A program made the translations under genes and the position numbers. This document shows positions 55,457 to 63,420 of a stretch of DNA of 64,000 nucleotides, piece after piece. Source of the DNA: Mycolicibacterium sp. YH-1 (GTDB lineage: Bacteria; Actinomycetota; Actinomycetes; Mycobacteriales; Mycobacteriaceae); the NCBI RefSeq assembly GCF_022557175.1, contig NZ_CP092915.1, positions 3,348,001 to 3,412,000 of the forward strand, written 5' to 3'. The notes under the pieces are model-generated. The model did not search any database. It had not been told where the DNA came from and saw nothing but the letters and a program-made list of their open reading frames with translations. Within the stretch, counting starts at the first letter, position 1, and each line of letters begins with the position of its first letter.

Positions 55457-55473
55457 ATTACCTCCGCGGTAAT
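55457..55473. promoter_or_regulatory. Palindromic operator candidate for XRE regulator
   Basis: ATTACCTCCGCGGTAAT has perfect 6-base arms ATTACC/GGTAAT around TCCGC. It lies 34 bp from the XRE regulator start and 58 bp from the divergent membrane-protein start. A second TTACC occurs at 55483. Confidence 0.65.
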
Positions 55474-55530
55474 TGCCACCCTTACCTGGTCGCCGCACGC
55501 TGGACATGTCCGCATCAACGGCAGGAGCAG

Positions 55531-55878
55531 ATGATGGAGTCCCACCGGCAACACACCGTCCCGCAGATTCCGCGCTGGTTGCGGTTCGTGCTGAAGTCCG
55601 ACCGCGCGGGATCGTCGTGGTACGTCGGCCTGGGGTTCTTCTTCGCGCCTGTGCTGGCCATTGTTTCACCGTGGCCGGCCGTGACGACGGTGCTGTGGGT
55701 CGCGATCGCGCTCGCCGGACTGTGGCTTGGGCTGTTGGGCCTGGCGATGGCGACCGGGCTGGCCATGGTGCTGCGAACGGGCGCCGATATCCCGGAGGAC
55801 TACTGGCGTTCGATATTCGACTACCCCGGTGGTGTCAAGCCCGTTGCGGCGAAGCCTGTTGCGCCACGGGGTCTTTAG
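55531..55878 (+). CDS. Small membrane protein
   Basis: A 115-residue protein with two TM helices (about 30-50 and 55-80: GLGFFFAPVLAIVSPWPAV, ALAGLWLGLLGLAMATGLAM). A C-terminal soluble tail carries DIPEDYWRSIFDYPGG. I do not recognise its function. It is divergent from the XRE regulator and probably its target. The end overlaps the convergent P450 gene by 44 bases. Confidence 0.7.
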   Translation: MMESHRQHTVPQIPRWLRFVLKSDRAGSSWYVGLGFFFAPVLAIVSPWPAVTTVLWVAIALAGLWLGLLGLAMATGLAMVLRTGADIPEDYWRSIFDYPGGVKPVAAKPVAPRGL

Positions 55879-57118
55879 AACCCTGGCCGCCGGTGTAGTC
55901 GACCTGCCAGTGCTTGATCCCGTTGAGCCAGCCCGACCGGAGCCGCTCGGGCTTGGCCAGCGGGGTCAGGTCGGGCATCTCGTCGGCGATGGCGTTGAAC
56001 ATCAGATCGATGGTCATCCGGGCCAGATTCGCACCGATGCAGTAGTGGGCGCCCGTGCCGCCGAAACCGACATGCGGGTTCGGGTCGCGCGTGATGTCGA
56101 AGGTGTACGGGTCGTCGAAGACGTCTTCGTCGAAGTTGGCCGAGCGGTAGAACATCACGACCCGCTGGCCCTTCTTGATCGGCACACCATCCAGCTCGGT
56201 GTCCTCGAGCGCCGTGCGTTGAAACGACGTCACCGGGGTTGCCCACCGAACGATCTCATCGGCCGCCGTGGCGGGTCGCTCGCGCTTGAAGAGCTCCCAC
56301 TGGTCGGGGAAGTCGGTGAAGGCCATCATTCCCTGGGTGATCGAGTTGCGGGTGGTCTCGTTGCCCGCGACCGCCAGCAGGATGACGAAGAAGCCCAGTT
56401 CGTCGTCGGAGAGTTTGTGCCCGTCGACGTCGGCTTGCACGAGTTTCGTGACGAGATCCTCGCCAGGGGCGTCGGCGCGTTCGGCCGCAAGCTGCATACC
56501 GTAGGTGATGAGTTCGACCGACGCGGAGATCGCGTCGTTGTTGGCGAACTCGGGATCCATGTCACCGACCATCTGGTTCGACCAGTGGAAGAGCTTCATC
56601 CGGTCCTCCTGCGGCACCCCCATCAGGCTGGCGATGGCCTGCAGCGGAAGTTCGCAGGAGACCTGCTCGACGAAGTCGCCGTAACCCTGCGCCGCCGCCG
56701 TCTCGACGATGCTCTTGGCGCGCTCCCGTAGGTCGTCGCGCAGCCGCTCGATCGCGCGTGGGGTGAACGCCCGCGAGATGATCTTGCGCAGATGGGTGTG
56801 GTGCGGCGCGTCCATGTTGAGCAGGACGAACTTGCCGGTGTCGATCTGCTGCTGCACGGTGCCGTCCTGGTACCGCGGAAGGGCCGTCTTCTCCAGGCTG
56901 GAGAAGACGTCGCTTCGGCGCGACACCTCCTTGACGTCCTTGTGCTTGGTCACCACCCAGAATCCGCCGTCACCGAACCCGCCGACACCGTCGGGCTGCT
57001 CGTTCCACCAGATCGGTGCGACCTTGCGCATCTCGGCAAGTTCCTCGACCGGCAGTCGCTCGGCGTAGATGTCGGGATCAGTGAAGTCGAAACCGGGTGG
57101 CAAGTTCGGGGTGGCCAT
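55835..57118 (-). CDS. cyp125: Cytochrome P450, CYP125 type (steroid C26 hydroxylase-like)
   Basis: A 427-residue P450. NLPPGFDFTDPDIYAERLPV at the N terminus, FVEQVSCELPLQAIASLMGV and FHWSNQMVG are shared with M. tuberculosis CYP125A1, which starts cholesterol side-chain oxidation at C26/C27. The I-helix is VAGNETTRNSITQGMMAF, ExxR AADEIVRWATP and the haem loop FGGTGAHYCIGANLA. It lacks the usual KstR-regulon neighbours, so it may be a second CYP125 paralogue. A degenerate KstR-like sequence lies about 95 bp upstream. Confidence 0.9.
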   Translation of the reverse strand: MATPNLPPGFDFTDPDIYAERLPVEELAEMRKVAPIWWNEQPDGVGGFGDGGFWVVTKHKDVKEVSRRSDVFSSLEKTALPRYQDGTVQQQIDTGKFVLLNMDAPHHTHLRKIISRAFTPRAIERLRDDLRERAKSIVETAAAQGYGDFVEQVSCELPLQAIASLMGVPQEDRMKLFHWSNQMVGDMDPEFANNDAISASVELITYGMQLAAERADAPGEDLVTKLVQADVDGHKLSDDELGFFVILLAVAGNETTRNSITQGMMAFTDFPDQWELFKRERPATAADEIVRWATPVTSFQRTALEDTELDGVPIKKGQRVVMFYRSANFDEDVFDDPYTFDITRDPNPHVGFGGTGAHYCIGANLARMTIDLMFNAIADEMPDLTPLAKPERLRSGWLNGIKHWQVDYTGGQGSKDPVAQQASPQRA

Positions 57119-57212
57119 TGTAAAAGGCTCCTCACACGACGTGATCTAGTGGCGTAACTCATTGCTACACCACAGATGACAGGTACCGAGGAGGGTTCGG
57201 AAAACTCGCAAG

Positions 57213-57226
57213 TGAAACGTGTTCTT
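57213..57226. promoter_or_regulatory. Degenerate KstR-like motif upstream of CYP125-type gene
   Basis: TGAAACGTGTTCTT matches TnnAACnnGTTnnA except for the last base. Its core AACGTGTTC equals those of the two stronger sites at 14128 and 22128. The distance to the P450 start is about 95 bp. Confidence 0.4.
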
Positions 57227-57354
57227 CTCACCCCGCGGCGACGATTGAGATGCGCGTCCGGTGGACAGCTGTAACGATTGGCCGGTGAAAACGGAAGAAC
57301 GCGTCAACTACCGTCGGTAACATCTGTCCCAGCCGCAACTCCCGGGAGGCCACC

Positions 57355-57945
57355 GTGATGGGCGTCAACATGCCGAGTTTTCTGACCGCAGCCGTCGGCG
57401 GAGCAGCGTGCGCGCTGATGGCGCTCGCTGGCTCCGGTGTGGCGAGCGCCGATCCGATTCCGCCGATGCCACCGCCGCCGGCGCCCGCAGGCGAGGCCGC
57501 ACCCGCAGCACAGGCACCACTGCCGGCGGAGGCGGCGCCTCTATCGACCGCGGCGGGCGAGGGCCCGGCTGCGGCGGAGATCCCGAAGCCCGAGGGCGTC
57601 CCACACCTGGCCAGTCCTGATGCTCTGCCGCCGGGCTCGACGATGGATCCGTCCGCGCAGGGTAACGAGCGTCCCAATGTGAGCTACCTGAAGGACCTCT
57701 GGCATGCCGTGCAGAGCCAGGAGATCAGCGGTAAGGAGGCCCTGATCATGGGCCTGGCGCAGCGCGGTATGAACACGCCGTACCCGGAGCAGGCGGCAGG
57801 CCCGAACGTTCCCCTCAGCCCGGCGAACGCGGCGAACCCGGCGGCCCCGCTGGCCCCGATTGACCCTCAGGCCCCGCTGGCCCCGCCCGGTGCACCGCTG
57901 CCGCCACCGGCTCCGGCCCCGCTATCTCCTGCGGCGGCCCCCTGA
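57355..57945 (+). CDS. Secreted Pro/Ala-rich protein
   Basis: I do not recognise a defined function for this 196-residue protein. A signal peptide of about 32 residues ends near VASADP. A Pro/Ala-rich segment (32-85), a short conserved core (NVSYLKDLWHAVQSQEISGKEAL, about 108-135) and a second Pro/Ala tail follow. GGGAGG precedes the GTG-ATG start pair; ATG at 57358 is an alternative. Similar proteins exist in other mycobacteria. Confidence 0.72.
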   Translation: MMGVNMPSFLTAAVGGAACALMALAGSGVASADPIPPMPPPPAPAGEAAPAAQAPLPAEAAPLSTAAGEGPAAAEIPKPEGVPHLASPDALPPGSTMDPSAQGNERPNVSYLKDLWHAVQSQEISGKEALIMGLAQRGMNTPYPEQAAGPNVPLSPANAANPAAPLAPIDPQAPLAPPGAPLPPPAPAPLSPAAAP

Positions 57946-57951
57946 CGGTGA

Positions 57952-58300
57952 TCAGTGCGTGAGGACCGCCTCGGTGACGGCTTCGATTCTGGCTGGCACG
58001 TGCCTGTGCCACGGAGCCCCCGCGTAGGCGTCACGCCAACCCACTGACGTCAGGGCTTTCAGCGCGACGCCTGGGGTGTGTGAGTGTCCCTCTGCGTCAA
58101 CATGGTCCCGACCAGAGACCTGGCCTGACCCCCGTCGACGATCAGGACGACGTGGAAGCCCGTGCTCCGCTTACCTTCTCGCCGGGCCTCGACTAGACCG
58201 GACTCCTGCTGGGCCCGGGTCTCGGCGCGAGCTCGCTCGCGTGAGCCGATGGGCCGTCGCCCGGTTGTGACCCACGGCAGCGAGAACGACGTCGCCGCGT
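57952..58300 (-). pseudogene. Frameshifted remnant of an unidentified gene
   Basis: The reverse strand from about 58150 to a TGA at 57952-57954 reads protein-like (VALKALTSVGWRDAYAGAPW then HRHVPARIEAVTEAVLTH) with strong GC3. Upstream, another frame is also protein-like (SGLVEARREGKRSTGFHVV). The two are joined only by a frameshift near 58130. I cannot name the family; the remnant suggests gene decay beside the tubulin-like operon. Confidence 0.4.
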
Positions 58301-58763
58301 GAGTTCTCGCGCCAGATCGTAAGTGAATCAACACAACTCCCCATGGGTGTCCGACTTCGGCGACGCGTGTTCTCGAGCGCTCACCGGTGCGGTGGGAAGC
58401 TGGTCTCCGACCGGCGAGTTGGCGGATGTCACCAGGGCATTGAAGGAATCCGCCGTCGGGCTTGCTGCCCTCGCGGCTAATCGCAATGAGTGCGCCTACC
58501 AACGACATGCGATACCAGTGATGCACTCGGGTGGCCCCGAAAGTTTGCGCCGCGCAGAAGTGCAGCCCGGTGTTACACTACATTTGACCTCGCCGTTTAT
58601 AAGAGGATGACATGTCATTAGGGGCTGACATGTCGATCCTTGACGGGAGGGGCGCCGGGGGACACAGTCTGCTCACCGACGTCTAGGTGTTGGCCCCCGG
58701 GTTTGCGGCGCGGTCCTCACGGACCGTTCGGTATGTCGCTTACGTCTGGCGAAGGACACGCCG
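58301..58763. other. Promoter region of the DUF4190/VWA/tubulin-like operon
   Basis: I see no supported gene here. The region contains two copies of TGACATGTC and a GAAGGA ribosome-binding site before 58764. It is AT-richer than flanking genes. Confidence 0.55.
58608..58634. repeat. TGACATGTC direct repeat, candidate operator
   Basis: TGACATGTCA at 58608-58617 is a perfect 10-base palindrome; TGACATGTC recurs at 58626-58634, 18 bases downstream. Both lie about 130-155 bp upstream of the first operon gene and may bind a dimeric regulator cooperatively. Confidence 0.55.
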
Positions 58764-59432
58764 ATGGCATCAAACAGAACCCGCGCAGGGCCACTGGATC
58801 CGTTCGGCGGCCCCACCTTCAACGGTTCGCAGCCCGCTCGAGGGCCGGGATCTACGTACACACCAAGGCCACCGGATGTCGACGCCAAAACGCTGGCGAC
58901 GTTATCGATTGTCTTTGCGTTCGTGTTCGCACCCGTAGGTGCGGTACTGGGCCACGTGGCGCTTTCCCAGAGCAAACGGGGGACACGACAGGCCCGCGAC
59001 CGTGCGCTGGTTGGCTTGTCGCTGTCGTACGCGTTCATCCTGTTCGCAGTCATCGCGCTGCTGCTGTGGGCGATCACCGCTCAATCCGGCTCGTCATCGA
59101 CGGCGGCCCAACCCACCGGCATGGCACCTCCCACACAGGCGGCACCCATCCCGAAGGTCGAAACAACAGTCGTCACTCGGGCACCGCCTGTCCGCAGAAC
59201 GGTGAGTGTCAATGAGTTACACGCGGGCGACTGCGTCGAGATTCAGCAGACCAAACCTGACCCGAATAACGCTGATACCCAATTGATCAAGATTTACCCA
59301 GTGAACTGCCAGGTTCGGGATGGCGTGTTCCGTGTCGACGTGGTCTCATCGTCGACCAACCCCTGCATTGATGAGTACTTGGCCAACCCGGGAAACACGA
59401 TCGTTGCCTGCATCACGAAGTTCAAAGGTTGA
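58764..59432 (+). CDS. DUF4190-like membrane protein with Cys-bearing C-terminal domain (1)
   Basis: A 222-residue protein. The N-terminal 45 residues are Pro/Gly-rich and contain a DPF tripeptide at residues 12-14. Two TM helices (about 47-68 and 78-100) flank the basic loop SQSKRGTRQARDRA, the DUF4190 arrangement. A Thr/Pro linker leads to a C-terminal domain with four Cys (GDCVEI, VNCQV, NPCIDE, VACITK), likely disulfide-bonded outside the membrane. The positive-inside rule would put both ends outside, so the side of the DPF segment is uncertain. It is paralogous to the next gene. Confidence 0.75.
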   Translation: MASNRTRAGPLDPFGGPTFNGSQPARGPGSTYTPRPPDVDAKTLATLSIVFAFVFAPVGAVLGHVALSQSKRGTRQARDRALVGLSLSYAFILFAVIALLLWAITAQSGSSSTAAQPTGMAPPTQAAPIPKVETTVVTRAPPVRRTVSVNELHAGDCVEIQQTKPDPNNADTQLIKIYPVNCQVRDGVFRVDVVSSSTNPCIDEYLANPGNTIVACITKFKG

Positions 59433-59472
59433 TGCCGATGTACGGTGACCACGCGTTGCAGAGGCGCCTACG

Positions 59473-60156
59473 ATGACTGTCGCCGGTGATCCGTTCCGAC
59501 AGGTGCCGGCCGATCCGCCCAGTCCGCCCAATGGACCGGCTCCCCACACGTATCTGCCGCAGCCGCAGCCGTGGCCGTTCGGCCCGACCGGCGGAAACCC
59601 TTATCCGCCAACGGAACCACCCCACAACACACTCGCAACACTGTCACCTGTCTTCGCCGTCGTGGCGCCGCCAGTTGGCGTGATTCTCGGTCATCGGGCC
59701 CTGATGCAGATACGCCGGTCAGGTGAGAGGGGCCGCACGGCAGCCATCTGGGGCGTGGTCATCGGTTATGTGTTGACTGCGGCACTGCTGGCCGGATTGA
59801 TCCTGTGGGCCATCACCGATCCATCCGGAAGATCCGAACCGGCGCCGGGCCCGGGCACCGTCGGAGCTGATCCGCCGCTGCGGGCCCCGCCTCCGGTGGT
59901 GGTGACTTCAGTGGCGCCACCGCCCGTCAGCCCCAGGGTCAAGCTCGACCTGACGCAGGTGACCGTCGGCACCTGCGCGGAAATTCAGAAGCGTGACATC
60001 GGCGCCGATGCGCTAGATCTGTTCGCGGTACCTTGCAAACACCGCCAAGGGGTGTACACCGTCGTCGCCCGCGTTGCCAACGACTTCGACTGCCAATCCA
60101 CCTACATCGCAGCCCCGCCCGATCACTCATTCGCACTGTGCCTCAACGAGTACTGA
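59473..60156 (+). CDS. DUF4190-like membrane protein with Cys-bearing C-terminal domain (2)
   Basis: A 227-residue paralogue of the previous protein, separated by 40 bp. It has DPF at residues 6-8, a Pro-rich lead, two TM helices (about 58-78 and 95-115) around a basic loop (QIRRSGERGR), a Pro linker and a domain with Cys in GTCAEIQKRD, VPCKH, FDCQS and LCLNEY. The pattern 'GxC-EIQ... PxxC... C... C' is shared with protein 1. It ends one base before the next start, so the genes are coupled. Confidence 0.75.
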   Translation: MTVAGDPFRQVPADPPSPPNGPAPHTYLPQPQPWPFGPTGGNPYPPTEPPHNTLATLSPVFAVVAPPVGVILGHRALMQIRRSGERGRTAAIWGVVIGYVLTAALLAGLILWAITDPSGRSEPAPGPGTVGADPPLRAPPPVVVTSVAPPPVSPRVKLDLTQVTVGTCAEIQKRDIGADALDLFAVPCKHRQGVYTVVARVANDFDCQSTYIAAPPDHSFALCLNEY

Positions 60157-60157
60157 C

Positions 60158-60691
60158 ATGCTAGATCCGTTTGATTTCAGCGACTTCGGTTCAACGCCAA
60201 CAACAGCCGCAGCGCTTGCGTCCGACGCCAGGCCGCCGGGAGGGACCGCCGGAGTAGAGGCACCGCGGCAACGCACAAACCTCGACACTGGGTTCGATCC
60301 GTTCAGCGATGCACCGCCCCGACAGGCAAAGCCCCACGACGTGTTCCGCCCGACCACACCGTGGGCTACCGAATCGACCAACAGCCTCACCGTGGCCCGG
60401 CCGCCGCTGGCCCTATTCGGTCTCGCCATCGCACTCGCGACAGCGGGTGCGGTGATCGCCGGTGTATGGGGCGATGCGCTTGCGGCCGCGGGTGTCGGCT
60501 GGCTTCTGGCCGGTCCGTTGGCGATCGGACTGCTTGCCATCTACACCCTTGTCGACACCCGACGCCGCACCAACGCCGTCTATTCGGCGCCGAGCTGGAC
60601 CGGTGCCGCGTACTGGACGGCGGTGACGGTGTGCATGGCTGGAATTGCAATCAGCGCATGGTATCTCGCGCTGTGGGCAGGTAGGCGGTAG
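60158..60691 (+). CDS. Three-TM protein with DPF motifs at a cytosolic N terminus
   Basis: I recognise no family for this 177-residue protein. The N-terminal 80 residues are polar and carry DPF at residues 3-5 (MLDPFDFSDF) and again at 47-49 (GFDPFSD). TM helices follow at about 84-103, 109-132 and 149-173. A basic segment (DTRRR) follows TM2, so the N terminus is probably cytosolic. The ATG at 60158 is one base after the previous stop; the VWA gene starts five bases after its own stop. Confidence 0.68.
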   Translation: MLDPFDFSDFGSTPTTAAALASDARPPGGTAGVEAPRQRTNLDTGFDPFSDAPPRQAKPHDVFRPTTPWATESTNSLTVARPPLALFGLAIALATAGAVIAGVWGDALAAAGVGWLLAGPLAIGLLAIYTLVDTRRRTNAVYSAPSWTGAAYWTAVTVCMAGIAISAWYLALWAGRR

Positions 60692-60696
60692 GGCGG

Positions 60697-63420
60697 ATGA
60701 ACACGATGCGCAACAGCCGACACCGAGCCGGGCGGCTGTTGCGCTGGTTGTCGGCGGCCTTCCTTGCCGGGGGGCTCGTCCTGCTGGGTTCACCTGTCCC
60801 TCTCGCACATGCCGACGCGGGTGGCGCGAACCGATACGGAGGGTGCCTGGCAGCGCAGAAGCGCGGTGATCTTCTGCTGCTCTTCGACGAGTCGAGCAGC
60901 CTGCAGTCGACCGACGCCAAGGCGGCGCGAGTGTCGGCGGCGAACTATCTCATCCAGACGCTGGGCGCATACGCCGACCAGGTCGGCGCAGACCTCGACG
61001 TCGCGGTGGCCGGTTTTGCAGACAGCTATGTGCTGCATGAGAGTTGGACGAAGCTGAGCGCTGCGACGACCGGTTCCATTGCTGACAAGCTGGCCCCAGA
61101 GGCAACGCGTAACACCGGTATCGACACTGATTACTGGCTCGCCCTCGACGGTGCGCGCCAGACGTTGGCATCCCGGGAGAGCGGCCCCGGCAATGCCGAC
61201 CGATGCCAGGCCATCGCTTGGTTCTCCGACGGCAAGATCGATTTCACGGCGCGGCCGGTGGTTAAGCCGTATGCACCCGACGTCAGTCTGGACAGCGCGG
61301 GCGGTATCGGCGAGATGGTGCGCAGAGCCACCGAGGGGATCTGCAGGGCCGGAGGGGTGGCAGATCAGATCCGCTCCCGTGGCATCGTGATGTTGGCGGT
61401 CGGCCTCAGTGGCAATAGTGCTCCAGGGGATTTCGACACGATGTCGGCGATAGCCACCGGAAAGGGTGTCCTTGGGACGGACTGCGGCAGCATCACCACG
61501 CCGGTGCCGGGTGACTTCTATCCGGTGTCCAACCTCGACGACATGTTGTTCGCGTTCGACGCACTGAACCCCGATCCCGGGATCACGCGGCAGGGGCCCG
61601 TGTGCCACCTGCGGGTGTGTCCAGAAGCGCGCCACGACTTCGTGCTCGACCGCTCCATCAAGTCTGTGAACATCCTTGGCTCAGGTGGCGTGCCCGGCAT
61701 CGAGCCCTACCTGATCTCTCCGTCCGGTAAGACGTTGGAGCTGCCCAAGAAGCCTGGCACGACCGATGTCCAGATAGGCGGGACGCCGGTGCAATACGAG
61801 TGGCAGTCCGACTCCGCGCAGACCATCTCGATTCGTAACAGCGGGCCAGAGTGGGCGGGCAGATGGGCCGTCGTCTACGTCGACACCACAGGACAGCACC
61901 CGGACGCGGTATCCAAGGTCAACATCCACATCACCACCGACATCTACCCCGCGCTGGCCAACGCGGATCAAATCGACTGGCGCAGCGGGCAGGTCGTGAA
62001 GCGATTGACGTTCGGTCTTGCCGATGGTCAGGGTCACGCACTGGCTCCGACCGATCTGGCGGGCACGGCGAGGATGTCGGTGGCGCTGGTACCCGACGGT
62101 GGAGCACCCATACCGCTTGTCGAGTCCGCGCCGAAGTCCGATATCGCCAAACCGGTCGACGCCAACTTGACCGACGTCAAACCCGGCCGTGCCGAGTTGC
62201 GGATGTCGCTCGTCGTCACCACCGCGCCGGCCACCGGTCGCAATGGTGAACAGATCGCGCCAGGCACGATGTTGTCGCCGCAGAATGTCGAGGTCCCGAT
62301 CCAGATCCTGCCCAAGGCGAATCTGCCCAGCCCCGGTAGCCGTATCGACTTCGGCACCATGGAGGGGGTCAAAGGGGCGACGGCGTTGTTACCGATCACC
62401 GGGCCGGGCTGCGCGTGGATCTCGCCTTCTGAAGTAGCCAAAGTCAGAGCGACGCCCGACGGCGTCGGTGCCCCGCACTTCAGCTCCGACGCCAGCAGTC
62501 CTGACAACTGCTTGAAGGTGCAGGCGGGTCAGACCGTGAACCTGCCGGTCACACTGCGTACCGACCATGACGGCCACGGCGGACTCGACGGCAGTATTGG
62601 GGTACACGTCGCCGCGCTTGCCGACCCGGACGGCCCACAGGTGATTGACGTGCCGTTCTTCGCCTCCCTGACCCATCCCTTGAGCACCACGAACTTTCTG
62701 GTGGTGCTGATCGCCGCCATACTGCTCGGACCGGGCATACCACTCGCCCTGCTATACGCCGCCAAGTGGCGGGTGAGCAGAATACCGCCGAAACCTCTGC
62801 TGGCTGAGCGCATTCCGGTGGTAGTGAACGACGACGTTGTCCAGCGTGACGGCGCACCGTTCGCAATGGCCGATACCGACCTGGTGCACCCCGTGCCAGG
62901 CCTGGCGCGCGCCACCCGCAGATTGAGCGTGCTCGGCACGACGTTGATCGCGACGACCGGCAGAAGCCCGTTCGGCAGTGGACATGTTCGCGTAGAGGCC
63001 GACGGCCGCATCAGCACTGGATCCGCGCTTCCCGGCACCGACCGCAGCGGCCTGCACGCCGTGTTGCCACTGGCGGTGCACAACAACTGGGTGGTCCTGC
63101 ACGACCCCGACGGGCCTGCCGGTGAGGCGGAGGTGCTGCTGCTGGTCGGCGGGCGCACCGACAACGCTGCCCGTCAGCGTATCTACGACGATGTGGCCCG
63201 CAGGCTTCCCGAGCTCTTGGCTGCACTGCGGCTGCGTGCGGTCGAAGCCGGTGTGGCTCCACCGCACGACCCAACGTCGCACTCATCACCGTTCGGTGAA
63301 ACGGCCGCAGCGGCAACGCAAGCCGATCCGTTCGGTGCCGATGTGACCGCGATGTCCCCAGCCATCCCGCGGTGGCGGTCCGATCCCGATCCGTTCGACC
63401 CGTTTGATGGAGGACCCTGA
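60697..63420 (+). CDS. Membrane-anchored von Willebrand factor A-domain protein
   Basis: A 907-residue protein with a signal peptide (about 1-40) and an extracytoplasmic VWA domain with an intact MIDAS start (LLFDESSSL: Asp64, Ser66, Ser68), ending near residue 290. Beta-rich domains follow, then one TM helix at about 667-690. A cytosolic tail of about 215 residues follows; it contains DPF at 877-879, 898-900 and 901-903 (DPDPFDPFDGGP at the end). MIDAS domains bind a ligand through a metal, and here the binding face would be outside. Its stop shares a base with the tubulin-like start. Confidence 0.85.
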   Translation: MNTMRNSRHRAGRLLRWLSAAFLAGGLVLLGSPVPLAHADAGGANRYGGCLAAQKRGDLLLLFDESSSLQSTDAKAARVSAANYLIQTLGAYADQVGADLDVAVAGFADSYVLHESWTKLSAATTGSIADKLAPEATRNTGIDTDYWLALDGARQTLASRESGPGNADRCQAIAWFSDGKIDFTARPVVKPYAPDVSLDSAGGIGEMVRRATEGICRAGGVADQIRSRGIVMLAVGLSGNSAPGDFDTMSAIATGKGVLGTDCGSITTPVPGDFYPVSNLDDMLFAFDALNPDPGITRQGPVCHLRVCPEARHDFVLDRSIKSVNILGSGGVPGIEPYLISPSGKTLELPKKPGTTDVQIGGTPVQYEWQSDSAQTISIRNSGPEWAGRWAVVYVDTTGQHPDAVSKVNIHITTDIYPALANADQIDWRSGQVVKRLTFGLADGQGHALAPTDLAGTARMSVALVPDGGAPIPLVESAPKSDIAKPVDANLTDVKPGRAELRMSLVVTTAPATGRNGEQIAPGTMLSPQNVEVPIQILPKANLPSPGSRIDFGTMEGVKGATALLPITGPGCAWISPSEVAKVRATPDGVGAPHFSSDASSPDNCLKVQAGQTVNLPVTLRTDHDGHGGLDGSIGVHVAALADPDGPQVIDVPFFASLTHPLSTTNFLVVLIAAILLGPGIPLALLYAAKWRVSRIPPKPLLAERIPVVVNDDVVQRDGAPFAMADTDLVHPVPGLARATRRLSVLGTTLIATTGRSPFGSGHVRVEADGRISTGSALPGTDRSGLHAVLPLAVHNNWVVLHDPDGPAGEAEVLLLVGGRTDNAARQRIYDDVARRLPELLAALRLRAVEAGVAPPHDPTSHSSPFGETAAAATQADPFGADVTAMSPAIPRWRSDPDPFDPFDGGP

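Noticed and set aside
55309..55554. Possible small zinc-ribbon protein on the reverse strand (RTCPACGDQV)
   Set aside because: The single Cys-x2-Cys has no second pair, and the frame continues into the XRE regulator gene as shadow.
58584..58606. TTGACC and TATAAG as a sigma-70 promoter
   Set aside because: Spacing is only about 8 bp, too short for a functional -35/-10 pair.
58323..58610. Plus-strand frame of 95 codons before the tubulin-like operon
   Set aside because: No recognisable family, no good ribosome-binding site, and composition unlike genes nearby.
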